Source: Xanthomonas hortorum
Lineage (GTDB): Bacteria > Pseudomonadota > Gammaproteobacteria > Xanthomonadales > Xanthomonadaceae
Length of the DNA stretch: 64,000 nt
Reading direction: 5' to 3' (one strand)
Assembly (NCBI RefSeq): GCF_002940005.1
Contig: NZ_MDEF01000016.1
Shown here: in pieces, positions 33,927 through 43,539 of the stretch
Layout of the letters: each line of letters begins with the position of its first letter
How positions within the stretch are numbered: position 1 is the stretch's first letter
Made by a program: the position numbers and the translations under genes
Notes under the pieces: model-generated
Database searches by the model: none
Told to the model about the DNA's origin: nothing
Seen by the model: only the letters and a program-made list of their open reading frames with translations

Positions 33927-34186
33927 AACGCGTTGCCCCATTGCTATTGATCGCCGCGCTCACGGCTTGCGGCCAGTCGGAAACACCGACGCAGGCCAAG
34001 GTGCCGACCGTGGACGAGCTGGCCGCCGATCCGGCGCGGTTGAAGGAACTGCGCCAGCAATGCAAGACCGACCGCGCGACTCTGGGCGATGTGTTGTGCA
34101 ACCGCGTGGCCGAAGCTACGCGCAAGCGGTTCTATGGCGACGGGCAGACGCCCTACACGCCATTGGAAACACCGCCGAAGTTCTAA
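33923..34186 (+). CDS. EexN-family entry-exclusion lipoprotein
   Basis: 87 residues. Lipobox LTACG gives a lipoprotein signal with Cys16 as the modified residue. The mature part includes TVDELAADPARLKELRQQCK and GDVLCNRVAEATRKRF, the pattern of EexN-like proteins with two cysteines. Such proteins block entry of a second copy of the same element. The start overlaps the LysR stop. A strong terminator lies 40 bases downstream. A paralogue lies between trbJ and trbL. Confidence 0.82.
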   Translation: MKRVAPLLLIAALTACGQSETPTQAKVPTVDELAADPARLKELRQQCKTDRATLGDVLCNRVAEATRKRFYGDGQTPYTPLETPPKF

Positions 34187-34225
34187 CCGTAGCCCTTCGC
34201 AAAAAATCCTGAATTTCTTGTCGAC

Positions 34226-34258
34226 ACGCCGCAGCGCGCTAGCGCCTGCGGCGTTTTT
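34226..34258 (+). terminator. Rho-independent terminator after the exclusion gene
   Basis: A 9-bp stem ACGCCGCAG/CTGCGGCGT with an 11-base loop is followed directly by TTTTT. It separates the LysR-exclusion gene transcript from traG, so the traG-trb operon must have its own promoter in the remaining 160 bp, where I cannot place clear boxes. Confidence 0.85.
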
Positions 34259-34419
34259 ACTGGGTTTTCCGCAGCCTGAAACCTTGCTTTTTTCATCATC
34301 TAGCTTTCGATAACAGTCTTTGACCGGCACCGACCCGGCACTGATCCTCGCGCTATGCGGCACGTCCTTGTGCCGCTTTCGGACGAGGTATCAGCGCAGG
34401 GGAAATCGGAGGCCAGTCA

Positions 34420-36435
34420 ATGCAAGCTCAGGGCGTGTTGTTCGGGCAGATCGCCGCCGTCTTCGGCATCGTGATCGCCGGTGTATGGAGTGCAACGCAA
34501 TGGACAGCCGCCGCCCTGGGCTATCAACTACGCCTTGGCTCGCCCTGGTTCGATTTCTTCGGCACGCCGGTCTATCACCCCTGGCGGCTGTTCGAGTGGT
34601 GGTTCTTCTTCGATGCCTACGCGCCGCATGTCTTCGACATAAGTGGCGCCATCGCGGGCGGCAGCGGCCTGGTGGCCGTGGTGGTCGCCATTGCCATGTC
34701 GGGGTGGCGCTCGCGGCAATCGCGCATGGTCACGACCTACGGTTCGGCGCGCTGGGCCGAAGCGGACGACATTCGCAAGGCCGGTCTGACGCAGCCCGCC
34801 GGCGTCTTCCTCGGCAAGTACCGCAACGAGTACCTGCGCCATGAAGGCCCGGAACACGTCCTGACCTTCGCGCCCACGCGCTCGGGCAAAGGCGTCGGGC
34901 TGGTGGTGCCGACCTTGTTGAGCTGGCCTGCGTCAGCGGTCATTCACGACATAAAAGGCGAGAACTGGCAGATCACCGCAGGCTGGCGCAGCCGGTTCAG
35001 CCATTGCCTGCTGTTCAACCCGACCGATGCGAAGTCAGCGGCCTACAACCCGCTGCTGGAAGTTCGGCGCGGCGCGCATGAGGTGCGCGATGTGCAGAAC
35101 ATCGCGGACATTCTCGTTGACCCCGAGGGCGCGCTGGAGAAGCGCAACCATTGGGAGAAGACTTCGCACGCGCTGCTGGTCGGGGCCATCCTGCATGTGC
35201 TCTATGCCGGCGAGGACAAGACGCTGCGCGGCGTCGCCAACTTCTTGTCCGACCCGGCCAGCCCGTTCGAGTTGACCTTGCACCGGATGATGACGACGAA
35301 GCACCTGGGCGATGCACCGCACCCGGTTGTCGCGTCCGCCGCCCGCGAAGTGCTCAACAAATCGGACAACGAGCGTTCGGGCGTGTTGAGCACCGCCATG
35401 TCGTTCCTTGGCCTGTACCGCGACCCCACGGTGGCCGAAGTCACCTCGCGTTGCGACTGGCGCATCGCCGACCTGATCGCATCCGAGCATCCGGTGTCCC
35501 TCTATTTGGTGGTGCCGCCCTCGGACATTTCCCGCACCAAACCGCTCATCCGCCTGATCCTCAACCAGATCGGCCGGCGGCTCACCGAATCGCTCGACGG
35601 CAGCGACGGCATCGAACGCCGCCACAAGCTGCTACTGATGCTGGACGAGTTCCCGGCGCTGGGCCGGCTCGACTTCTTCGAGACGGCGCTGGCCTTCATG
35701 GCCGGCTACGGCATCCGCAGCTTCCTCATCGCGCAGTCGCTCAACCAGATCGACAAAGCCTACGGCCAGAACCACTCCATCCTCGACAACTGCCACGTCC
35801 GCGTGACGTTTTCCACCAACGACGAACGCACGGCCAAACGGGTTTCGGAAACGCTGGGCACCGCCACCGAACTGCGCGCCCAGCGCAACTATGCCGGGCA
35901 CAGATTGGCCCCGTGGCTGGGGCACCTGATGGTGTCGCGGCAGGAGACGGCCCGCCCGCTGCTGACGCCAGGCGAAGTCATGCAGCTTCCGACCGACGAA
36001 GCCGTGGTGATGGTGTCCAGCGTGGCACCGATCAAGGCGAAGAAGCTGCGCTACTACGCCGACGCCAACTTCAAGAGCCGCGTTTTGCCGCCGCCTGCGC
36101 TCGCGGCCGGGCAGTACGCCGACGCGCCACCGGCCCGGCCCGACGACTGGAGCGGCCTGGCGATCCCGGCGGTGCCAACGGCCCCGGCTGAGAGCCTGTC
36201 CAGCGATGGCGCAGGCACCGCCGATGACGGCGGCCCGCGCCGCCAGCCAGAGCTATCCGAAGTCACGGAATACAGCCCCGAACCGCAGCCCGCCGGCAAC
36301 GACCTGGCGCTGCTCGATGACGACGACGACCTGCCGCTGCCTGGTTTGGCGTCTCTTCCCGGCCAGTTCGACCCGGCCATGCAGCGCACGGCTCGGCTGG
36401 CTTCCCTCGACCCCAACGACGGAATCGACTTATGA
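34420..36435 (+). CDS. traG: TraG/VirD4-type type IV coupling protein
   Basis: 671 residues. Two N-terminal membrane segments (about 5-35 and 75-95) anchor it. Walker A TRSGKG is at 153-158, and Walker B LLLMLDEFPALG near 405. It is the ATPase that brings the relaxase-DNA complex to the secretion channel. The tail (after about 560) is proline-rich and acidic (LLDDDDDLPLPG), as often seen in this family. It starts the transfer operon and overlaps the CopG gene by ATGA. Confidence 0.92.
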   Translation: MQAQGVLFGQIAAVFGIVIAGVWSATQWTAAALGYQLRLGSPWFDFFGTPVYHPWRLFEWWFFFDAYAPHVFDISGAIAGGSGLVAVVVAIAMSGWRSRQSRMVTTYGSARWAEADDIRKAGLTQPAGVFLGKYRNEYLRHEGPEHVLTFAPTRSGKGVGLVVPTLLSWPASAVIHDIKGENWQITAGWRSRFSHCLLFNPTDAKSAAYNPLLEVRRGAHEVRDVQNIADILVDPEGALEKRNHWEKTSHALLVGAILHVLYAGEDKTLRGVANFLSDPASPFELTLHRMMTTKHLGDAPHPVVASAAREVLNKSDNERSGVLSTAMSFLGLYRDPTVAEVTSRCDWRIADLIASEHPVSLYLVVPPSDISRTKPLIRLILNQIGRRLTESLDGSDGIERRHKLLLMLDEFPALGRLDFFETALAFMAGYGIRSFLIAQSLNQIDKAYGQNHSILDNCHVRVTFSTNDERTAKRVSETLGTATELRAQRNYAGHRLAPWLGHLMVSRQETARPLLTPGEVMQLPTDEAVVMVSSVAPIKAKKLRYYADANFKSRVLPPPALAAGQYADAPPARPDDWSGLAIPAVPTAPAESLSSDGAGTADDGGPRRQPELSEVTEYSPEPQPAGNDLALLDDDDDLPLPGLASLPGQFDPAMQRTARLASLDPNDGIDL

Positions 36436-36896
36436 GCCAATACCGCCTCAATCTGTTCATCCAGCCCGAGCACGCCAAGCGCCTCGAAGAACTGGCCGCC
36501 AAGAAAGGCGTGTCCAAGTCGTCCATCGTCGCGGCGGCGCTCGCATCGTGGCTGTCGCCCGATGCAGGCGACCAGCGCGAGGCGGCCATCGCCAAGCGTC
36601 TCGATCGCCTGTCGCGCCAGGCCGAGCGCATGGAGCGCGACCAGAACATCCAGATCGAAACGCTGGCGCTGTTCATCCGCTACTTCCTGACCGTCAGCAC
36701 GCCGGTTCCCGAAGCCCATCAGGACGCGGCCCGCGCCCAGGGCCGGGCACGCTTCGAGCAGTTCGTGGAACAGCTTGGCCGCCACCTGCTGCGTGGCCGA
36801 AGCCTGGTGCGCGATGTGGTGGAGGAACTGCATCCCGACCCGGTGCGGATGGATGACGCGGCGGCGCTGGCTGAAGCGCAGGAGCGTGCCTCATGA
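36432..36896 (+). CDS. CopG-family ribbon-helix-helix protein
   Basis: 154 residues. Ribbon-helix-helix at the N-terminus: YRLNLFIQPEHAKRLEELAA then KKGVSKSSIVAAALASWL. The middle has a coiled-coil-like helix (REAAIAKRLDRLSRQAERME). This gene always sits between traG and trbB in Tn4371-like ICEs. It may regulate the operon or bind oriT DNA as an accessory to the relaxosome; neither is shown. Overlaps at both ends place it inside the operon. Confidence 0.83.
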   Translation: MSQYRLNLFIQPEHAKRLEELAAKKGVSKSSIVAAALASWLSPDAGDQREAAIAKRLDRLSRQAERMERDQNIQIETLALFIRYFLTVSTPVPEAHQDAARAQGRARFEQFVEQLGRHLLRGRSLVRDVVEELHPDPVRMDDAAALAEAQERAS

Positions 36897-37960
36897 GCGC
36901 CGTTCCGCAGACCCCGCCCGAACGCTCATCCACCGCGGCTTCGCTGGATCGCCGTATCCAGATGCTGCGCACAGCTATGGGGCCAGTCATCGCCACCGCG
37001 CTGGCCGACCCGGACGTGGTGGAAATCATGCTCAACCCCGACCGCACCCTATGGGTGGATCGGTTGTCGTCGGGCCGCACGCCGCTGGGCGTGGAACTGC
37101 CCGAAGAAGATGGCGAACGCATCATCCGCCTGGTGGCCGCGCACGTCGGCGCGGAAGTGCATCGCGGACGGCCGCTGCTGACCGCCGAGTTGCCCGAAAC
37201 CGGCGAGCGGTTCGAGGGCATTCTGCCGCCGGCCGCGCCGGGGCCGGCCTTCGCGCTGCGCAAGCGCGCCGTGAGCATCATCGGCCTGGATCGCTATGTG
37301 GCCGACGGCATCCTGACCACCGTGCAGGCCGAGTTCCTGCGCCGCGCCGTGCGCGAGCGCCAGAACATCCTGATCGCTGGGGCGACGAGCAGCGGCAAGA
37401 CCACGCTGGCGAACGCGCTGCTGGCCGAGATCGCCGCCACCGGCGACCGCGTGCTGGTGCTCGAAGATACCATCGAGCTGCAATGCGCCGCCCGCGACCA
37501 TGTGCCGCTGCGCACCCGCGCGGGCGTCGTGTCCATGACCGAGCTGGTGCGCGCCACGATGCGCCTGCGCCCCGACCGCGTGATCGTCGGCGAAGTGCGC
37601 GGCGGCGAAGCCCTGGACTTGGTGAAGGTGTGGGGCACCGGCCATCCCGGCGGCATCGCCACCATCCACGCCGGTTCCGCGCTGGGCGCGCTGCTGCGCC
37701 TCGAACAGTTGATTCTCGAAGTGGCGGTGAACCCGCCGCGTGCGCTGATCGCCGAGGCGGTCAACGTCGTCATCCACATCGCCGGACGCGGCCGTAAGCG
37801 CCGCGTCGAAAGCATCGCCCGCGTCGTCGGCTTCGACGGTGTGGGCTACCGCCTGGCGGACGCGCTGGAAACGCCGTTTCCCGAGCTGACGCCGGTTCCT
37901 CTCGCAGCCGATGCCGTTGCGCCTTCCCCGTCCCTTGACCAACCTGGAGAACTGCCATGA
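36893..37960 (+). CDS. trbB: TrbB, type IV secretion ATPase (VirB11-like)
   Basis: 355 residues. Walker A GATSSGKTT at residues 163-171, Asp box LVLEDTIELQC, Walker B RVIVGEVRGGEALDLVK and His box GHPGGIATIHAGS are all intact. It forms a hexameric cytoplasmic ring powering pilus assembly and transfer. It overlaps trbC by ATGA. Length agrees with other TrbB proteins of this ICE family. Confidence 0.93.
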   Translation: MSAVPQTPPERSSTAASLDRRIQMLRTAMGPVIATALADPDVVEIMLNPDRTLWVDRLSSGRTPLGVELPEEDGERIIRLVAAHVGAEVHRGRPLLTAELPETGERFEGILPPAAPGPAFALRKRAVSIIGLDRYVADGILTTVQAEFLRRAVRERQNILIAGATSSGKTTLANALLAEIAATGDRVLVLEDTIELQCAARDHVPLRTRAGVVSMTELVRATMRLRPDRVIVGEVRGGEALDLVKVWGTGHPGGIATIHAGSALGALLRLEQLILEVAVNPPRALIAEAVNVVIHIAGRGRKRRVESIARVVGFDGVGYRLADALETPFPELTPVPLAADAVAPSPSLDQPGELP

Positions 37961-38343
37961 CGCACGCCCATGCTTTCCGTCTTTCCGTAAATCCGCTTTC
38001 CCACCTGTCCAGCCTCGCGCGGCTGCGCAGCCTGGCCCGCCCGGCGGGGCAAGGGCTGCTGCTGGCCGCGCTGCTGCTGTTCCTGGCCGGTACGGCGCAG
38101 GCCGCCGGTTCTTCGATGCCTTGGGAAGGCCCGCTGCAATCCATTCTGGAGTCGATCCAGGGGCCGGTGGCGCGCATCGTCGCGGTCATCATCATCATCG
38201 CCACGGGCCTGGCGCTGGCCTTCGGCGACACGTCGGGCGGCTTCCGCAAGCTGATCCAGATCGTCTTTGGCCTGTCCATCGCGTTCGCTGCATCCTCGTT
38301 CTTCCTGTCGTTCTTCAGCTTCTCCGGCGGAGCGGTCGTATGA
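37957..38343 (+). CDS. trbC: TrbC, conjugative pilin precursor
   Basis: 128 residues. A long basic signal region with a hydrophobic core (LLLAALLLFLAGTAQAAGSS) is followed by two membrane helices (about 66-88 and 100-122) separated by GDTSGGFRKL, the TrbC/VirB2 pilin layout. TraF from the left part of the element would be expected to mature and perhaps cyclise it. Overlaps trbB and trbD. Confidence 0.88.
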   Translation: MTHAHAFRLSVNPLSHLSSLARLRSLARPAGQGLLLAALLLFLAGTAQAAGSSMPWEGPLQSILESIQGPVARIVAVIIIIATGLALAFGDTSGGFRKLIQIVFGLSIAFAASSFFLSFFSFSGGAVV

Positions 38344-38612
38344 GCGGGCCGGATAGCTTCGCGGCCGGCTTCGAGGTGCCGCTTCATCGCTCGCTGACCG
38401 AACCGCTCTTGATGGGCGGCGCACCGCGCACCGTGGCGATTGCCAACGGCACGCTGGCCGCCGCCGTCGGGCTGGGCCTGCAACTCTGGATTCCCGGTGT
38501 CGTGCTCTGGATCGTCGGCCACTCGCTGGCGGTGTGGGGCGCGCGCGTTTATCCGCAGTTCATGCAGGTCTTCGCCCGGCACATCAAGCACAAGCCGCTG
38601 CTGGACGTGTAG
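38340..38612 (+). CDS. trbD: TrbD, inner-membrane T4SS component (VirB3-like)
   Basis: 90 residues. The VirB3-type start FEVPLHRSLTEPLLMGGAPR is followed by one or two hydrophobic segments (about 31-65) and QFMQVFARHIKHKPLLDV. It anchors or partners the TrbE ATPase. Starts by ATGA overlap with trbC. Confidence 0.88.
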   Translation: MSGPDSFAAGFEVPLHRSLTEPLLMGGAPRTVAIANGTLAAAVGLGLQLWIPGVVLWIVGHSLAVWGARVYPQFMQVFARHIKHKPLLDV

Positions 38613-38624
38613 GGGGATGCCGCC

Positions 38625-41075
38625 ATGCTGAACCTTGCCGAATACCGCCACCGACCCGCCTTGCTGGCCGACTGGCTGCCCTGGGCCGGGCTGATCGCGC
38701 CGGGTGTCGTCTTGAACAAGGATGGCAGCTTTCAGCGCACAGTTCGTTTCCGTGGCCCCGACCTCGACAGCGCCACGCAAGGCGAGCTGATCGCCACCAC
38801 GGCGCGGCTGAATAACGCGCTGCGCCGGCTGGGTTCGGGTTGGGCGCTGTTCGTGGAAGCCGAGCGCCGGCCGGCGGCGGACTATCCGCATTCCGACTTC
38901 CCCGAACCGCTGTCTTGGCTGGTGGACGAGGAACGCCGCGCCGCCTTCGAGGAATCAGGCCACCACTTCGAGAGCGCCTATCACCTGACGCTGGCCTACC
39001 TGCCGCCGGAGGAATCCCGCGCCCGTGCGGCCAAGCTGCTCTACGAGCATGCGCCGGGCGATGGCGTGGACTGGCGCGGTCGGCTGGATGCCTTCGTGGC
39101 GGAAACCGATCGCGTGTTCGACCTGCTCGATGGCGTGATGCCGGAAATCGCCTGGCTCAATGACGCGCAGACGCTGACCTACCTGCACGCCACGGTGTCC
39201 ACGCGGCGCTACCCCGTAGGCGTGCCCGAAGTGCCGTTTCACCTCGACGCGCTTCTGGCCGATTCCGCGCTGGTCGGCGGCCTCGCGCCAATGCTCGGCG
39301 ACCAGCACCTGCGCGTGGTGTCGGTGCGGGGCTTCCCGACCTCGACCTGGCCGGGCCTGCTGGACGACCTCAACCGCCTGGGCTTTGCGTATCGCTGGTC
39401 AACCCGGTTCCTCTGCCTCGACAAAGCCGAGGCGGAAAAGGAACTGGGCCGCCTGCGCCGCCAGTGGTTTGCCAAGCGCAAGAACGTCATTGCGCTGCTG
39501 CGCGAAACCATCTTCCAGCAGGAATCGCCGCTGGTGGACACGGATGCCAGCAACAAGGCGGCTGACGCGGACGCTGCCTTGCAAGAGCTGGGCAGCGATC
39601 AAGTGGCCTTCGGCTACCTCACCGCCACGGTGACGGTGCTCGATGGCGACCCGGCCGTGGCCGACGAGAAGCTGCGCATGGTGGAGCGCGTGATTCAGGG
39701 CCGTGGCTTCGTGACCATCCCCGAAACGCTCAATGCCGTGGATGCGTGGCTGTCGTCCATACCGGGCAACGCCTATGCCAACGTGCGCCAACCCATCGTC
39801 TCGACGCTGAACCTGGCGCACATGATGCCGGTGTCTGCCGTGTGGGCCGGCCCCGAGCGCAACAAGCATCTGGACGGCCCGCCGCTGATCGTCACGCGCA
39901 CCGATGGCGCGACGCCGTTCCGGCTGGTGACGCACATCGGCGACGTGGGCCACACGCTGGTCGCGGGGCCGACCGGTATGGGCAAATCCGTGCTGCTGGC
40001 GATGCTGGCCTTGCAGTTCCGCCGCTACTTCGGCTCGCGCATCTTTGCCTTCGACATGGGGCGATCCATGCGAGCGACGGTGCTGGGCCTGGGGGGCGAA
40101 CACTACGACCTGGGCGCGGACGGTGGCATTGCGTTTCAGCCCTTGGCCCGTATCGACGGCGAAGGCTACCGAACCTGGGCCGCCGAATGGATCGAAGGCC
40201 GCTTGCTGCACGAGGGCGTGACCGTCGGCCCCGACGAGAAGGCCGCCATTTGGTCGGCGCTGGGAAGTCTTGCCGGTGCGCCGGTGGAGCAGCGCACGAT
40301 GACCGGGCTATCGGTGCTGCTGCAATCGAACGCGCTGCGGCAAGCGTTGTCGCCGTATGTGCTGGGCGGCGCGCACGGCAAGCTGCTGGATGCCGACCGC
40401 GACCGGCTCGGCAGCGGCGACGTGCAGGGCTTCGAGATGGAAGAACTGATGCACAGCCCCGCGGCCGTGCAAGCGGTGCTGCGCTATTTGTTCGCCCGCT
40501 TCGATGCGCGCTTCGACGGTGCGCCCACGCTGCTGATCCTCGATGAAGCGTGGCTGTTCCTTGATGAACCATCGTTTGCGGCGCGCATCCGGCAATGGTT
40601 GAAGACGCTGCGCAAGAAAAACGTGTCGGTGATCTTCGCCACGCAGAGCCTTGCGGACATCAAGGATTCGACCATCGCGCCCGCGATCATCGAGAGCTGC
40701 GCGAGCCGGATTTTCTTGCCTAACCCGCAGGCGACCGAGCCGCAGATTCGCACGATCTACGAGGGCTTCGGCCTCAACAGCCGGCAAATCGAGATCGTCG
40801 CCACCGCGCAGCCCAAGCAGGACTACTACTACCAATCACGCCTGGGCAACCGGCTGTTCGACCTCGACCTGGGGCCGGCTGCGCTCGCCTTTGCCGGCGC
40901 ATCCACACCGCAAGACCAACGCGACATCGACCGCGTGCTGACGCAGGCCGGCGCTCCCGGCTTCGCTGGCGCGTGGCTGCGCCATCGCGGCCTTGATTGG
41001 GCCGCCGACCTGCTGCCGTCCTCACCGGCGGCGGCTTCTTTCCTTTCCCAACCACGACAGGAGAACCTGCCATGA
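38625..41075 (+). CDS. trbE: TrbE, type IV secretion ATPase (VirB4-like)
   Basis: 816 residues, full VirB4 length. Head MLNLAEYRHRPALLADWLPW is typical of TrbE. Walker A GPTGMGKS lies near residue 447 and Walker B LLILDEAWLFLD near 635, with IFATQSLADI following. It energises pilus biogenesis together with TrbB. A 12-base gap follows trbD; its stop overlaps trbJ by ATGA. Confidence 0.93.
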   Translation: MLNLAEYRHRPALLADWLPWAGLIAPGVVLNKDGSFQRTVRFRGPDLDSATQGELIATTARLNNALRRLGSGWALFVEAERRPAADYPHSDFPEPLSWLVDEERRAAFEESGHHFESAYHLTLAYLPPEESRARAAKLLYEHAPGDGVDWRGRLDAFVAETDRVFDLLDGVMPEIAWLNDAQTLTYLHATVSTRRYPVGVPEVPFHLDALLADSALVGGLAPMLGDQHLRVVSVRGFPTSTWPGLLDDLNRLGFAYRWSTRFLCLDKAEAEKELGRLRRQWFAKRKNVIALLRETIFQQESPLVDTDASNKAADADAALQELGSDQVAFGYLTATVTVLDGDPAVADEKLRMVERVIQGRGFVTIPETLNAVDAWLSSIPGNAYANVRQPIVSTLNLAHMMPVSAVWAGPERNKHLDGPPLIVTRTDGATPFRLVTHIGDVGHTLVAGPTGMGKSVLLAMLALQFRRYFGSRIFAFDMGRSMRATVLGLGGEHYDLGADGGIAFQPLARIDGEGYRTWAAEWIEGRLLHEGVTVGPDEKAAIWSALGSLAGAPVEQRTMTGLSVLLQSNALRQALSPYVLGGAHGKLLDADRDRLGSGDVQGFEMEELMHSPAAVQAVLRYLFARFDARFDGAPTLLILDEAWLFLDEPSFAARIRQWLKTLRKKNVSVIFATQSLADIKDSTIAPAIIESCASRIFLPNPQATEPQIRTIYEGFGLNSRQIEIVATAQPKQDYYYQSRLGNRLFDLDLGPAALAFAGASTPQDQRDIDRVLTQAGAPGFAGAWLRHRGLDWAADLLPSSPAAASFLSQPRQENLP

Positions 41076-41809
41076 AGACCCGTGTGCTTTCCGTTTCGCT
41101 CGCCGCCGCGCTGTCGGTGTCGCTGCTGGCCGTGCAGCCCGCATCGGCGCTGACGGTGTTCGACCCGTCCAACTTCGTGCAGAACACACTGACCGCCGTT
41201 CGCACGCTGGAGCAGATCAACAACCAGATCAACCAGCTTCAGAACGAAGCGCAGATGTTGATGAACCAGGCGCGCAACTTGGCGAATCTCGACTTCAACA
41301 TCGTCAACCGGCTGCGCTCGACGCTCGCCACCACCGAACGCCTGATCGCCGAGGCGCAAGGGCTGGCCTACGACGTGCAGAGCATGGATGCCACGTTCTC
41401 GCGCCTGTACCCGGAGCAGTACGCCGCCACCATCAGCGGCGACCAGATGCTGCGCGATGCGCAGGAACGCTGGAAAAACACGCTGAACGGCCTGCACACC
41501 GCGATGCGGATGCAGGCGCAGGTGTCGCAGAACCTGGCGCAGGACGAAAGCGCGCTGGCCGACCTTGTGAGCCAGAGCCAGTCGGCCACAGGTGCCTTGC
41601 AGGCCACGCAGGCGACGAACCAGCTTCTGGCCTTGCAGGCCAAGCAGTCCATCCAGGCCCAGCAGCTCCAGATCACGCAAGACCGGGCGGCCTCGCTGGA
41701 ACTGGCGCGGCAGGCGGCGGCGACCGAGCGCGCTCGCGAAGTGCGGCGGCGCTTCCTCGACACCGGCACGCCGTACACGCCGCAGCCCGTCAACTTCTAC
41801 AACAACTGA
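41072..41809 (+). CDS. trbJ: TrbJ, periplasmic T4SS component (VirB5-like)
   Basis: 245 residues. A signal peptide (LSVSLAAALSVSLLAVQPAS, cut after ASA-L) precedes a helical, Gln/Asn-rich body: EQINNQINQLQNEAQMLMNQ and further heptads. It corresponds to the minor pilus-tip protein family. The start is the ATGA overlap with trbE; an upstream in-frame ATG lies inside trbE and is not preferred. Confidence 0.9.
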   Translation: MKTRVLSVSLAAALSVSLLAVQPASALTVFDPSNFVQNTLTAVRTLEQINNQINQLQNEAQMLMNQARNLANLDFNIVNRLRSTLATTERLIAEAQGLAYDVQSMDATFSRLYPEQYAATISGDQMLRDAQERWKNTLNGLHTAMRMQAQVSQNLAQDESALADLVSQSQSATGALQATQATNQLLALQAKQSIQAQQLQITQDRAASLELARQAAATERAREVRRRFLDTGTPYTPQPVNFYNN

Positions 41810-41821
41810 CAGGGGGCGGCC

Positions 41822-42148
41822 ATGCGATGCGTTCCTGTCCTGCTGGCCTTGCTGCTGACCGCGTGCGGCCAGCAGCCGGTCGAAGACCTGGCCGCGACCT
41901 TGGCCGCCGATCCCGTGCGGCTCAAGGCGTTGCGTGCCCAATGCGCGGCCGACCGGCAGGCCGCAGGCGAATACACCTGCCGCGCCGCCGCCGAAGCCTT
42001 CCGGCGGCGGTTCTTCGCCGGCAACACCGGGCCGGACGAATACCGGACGCTGGCCGAACTGCCGCCGATTCCGGCGAGCTTCGACACGCCCACCGACGAC
42101 TGGCCGGAAGGCGATGCGCCGCTCGCCGCCCCGGAGGACACGCCATGA
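41822..42148 (+). CDS. trbK: TrbK/EexN-like entry-exclusion lipoprotein (second copy)
   Basis: 108 residues. Lipobox LLTACGQ, then LAADPVRLKALRAQCAADRQ and CRAAAEAFRRRFF, matching the exclusion lipoprotein gene before traG position for position, including both cysteines. A proline-rich tail (TDDWPEGDAPLAAPEDTP) is added. Location between trbJ and trbL is the trbK place in RP4-type operons, where TrbK gives entry exclusion. Overlaps trbL by ATGA. Confidence 0.8.
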   Translation: MRCVPVLLALLLTACGQQPVEDLAATLAADPVRLKALRAQCAADRQAAGEYTCRAAAEAFRRRFFAGNTGPDEYRTLAELPPIPASFDTPTDDWPEGDAPLAAPEDTP

Positions 42149-43509
42149 ACGACGTGACCATCATCGACCGCTTCCTCGACACGTTCTCGCGCTACATCGA
42201 CTCGGGTTTCGGGTTGCTGCAAGGCGAAGTCGCGTTCCTGACGGCCACGCTGATCGTCATCGACATGACCATCGCCGGCCTGTATTGGGCCATGAGCCAC
42301 GCAACCGGCCAGGGCGAGGACGTAATCGCCAAGCTACTGCGCAAGGTGCTCTACGTCGGTGCCTTCGCCTACATCATCAACAACTTCAACTGGCTGTCAG
42401 GCATCGTGTTCCGGTCGTTCGCCGGCCTGGGCCTGACGGCCACCGGCTCGACCTTGAGCATGGAGAACTTTCTCCAGCCGGGGCGGCTGGCGAAGACCGG
42501 CATCGACGCTGGCGCTCCGATCCTCGACCAGATTGGGGACATGGCCGGCTTCCCCGAAGTGTTCGTGAATCTCGACCCCATCGTGGTGCTGTTCATCGCT
42601 TGGCTGGTGGTGATCCTCTGCTTCTTCGTGCTGGCGGTGCAGCTTTTTATCACCCTGATCGAGTTCAAGCTGACCACGCTCGCCGGCTTCGTCTTGATTC
42701 CGTTCGCACTCTGGAACAAGACCTCTTTCCTCGCGGAAAAGGTGCTCGGAAACGTGGTCTCATCGGGCATCAAGGTACTGGTGTTGGCCGTCATCGTTTG
42801 CATCGGTTCGGGCCTGTTCGCAGAGTTTCAGGTTCATCCCGACGAGCCTTCCATCGACCATGCGCTGGTCGTGATGCTCGCCTCGCTCGCGCTGCTGGCG
42901 CTGGGCATCTTCGGCCCCGGGATCGCCACCGGCCTTGTGTCCGGTGCGCCGCAGCTTGGCGCGGGCGCGATGGCCGGCGCGGCCGTCGGCGCGGTAGGCA
43001 CCGGCGTTGCCATCGGTGCCGCCGCGACTGGCGTGGGCGGTGCGGTCATGGCGGGCGCACGCATGGCCCCGGCCACCGCCAAGCTGGCCGGCAGCGGCGC
43101 ACGCGCTGCCACGTCGGCGGCCAGCAGCGCCAAGTCGGCATTCCAGGCCGGTTCCGCCGCTGCGGGTGGCGGGGCCAAGGGCGCGGCGGCTGGCCTCGGC
43201 AATGTCGCCAAGACCGGCGCACAGGCGGCAGGCCACCGCGCTGCATCGGGTGTCTCCGCTGCCGGACAGAAGGTGGCCGATTCCTTCCGCTCTGGCTGGA
43301 ACGGCGGCGCTGCCGGTTCCGACCAGGCCGCCGCAGACGAAGGCGCGGACAGCACTGCCAGCTCGCCGAAGCAAGAACAACCAGCCTGGGCCAAGCGGAT
43401 GCACCGCCGCCAGCAGATCACCCATGCCGCGACCACCGCCGCCCACGCGCTGCGCGGTGGCGACGGCGGCGGCTCGGGGCAAGGCCCGAGCCTGCGCCCC
43501 GATGAGTGA
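42145..43509 (+). CDS. trbL: TrbL, polytopic membrane T4SS component (VirB6-like)
   Basis: 454 residues. At least five membrane segments in the first 280 residues (for example TATLIVIDMTIAGLYWAM, VVLFIAWLVVILCFFVLAVQ, GIKVLVLAVIVCIGSGLF). The next 120 residues are Ala/Gly-rich and low in complexity, then a basic tail (WAKRMHRRQQITHAATTAAH), usual for TrbL. It forms the inner-membrane channel. A start at MNDVTIIDRF is set by the ATGA overlap. Confidence 0.9.
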   Translation: MNDVTIIDRFLDTFSRYIDSGFGLLQGEVAFLTATLIVIDMTIAGLYWAMSHATGQGEDVIAKLLRKVLYVGAFAYIINNFNWLSGIVFRSFAGLGLTATGSTLSMENFLQPGRLAKTGIDAGAPILDQIGDMAGFPEVFVNLDPIVVLFIAWLVVILCFFVLAVQLFITLIEFKLTTLAGFVLIPFALWNKTSFLAEKVLGNVVSSGIKVLVLAVIVCIGSGLFAEFQVHPDEPSIDHALVVMLASLALLALGIFGPGIATGLVSGAPQLGAGAMAGAAVGAVGTGVAIGAAATGVGGAVMAGARMAPATAKLAGSGARAATSAASSAKSAFQAGSAAAGGGAKGAAAGLGNVAKTGAQAAGHRAASGVSAAGQKVADSFRSGWNGGAAGSDQAAADEGADSTASSPKQEQPAWAKRMHRRQQITHAATTAAHALRGGDGGGSGQGPSLRPDE

Positions 43510-43539
43510 CCCGATACCTGACCACCAAGGAGAACCCCT

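Noticed and set aside
34289..34296. Internal TTTTTCAT, identical to the classical Tn4371 target core
   Set aside because: It lies between the exclusion lipoprotein gene and traG, with backbone genes on both sides, so it is not an element end; short T-rich motifs occur by chance.
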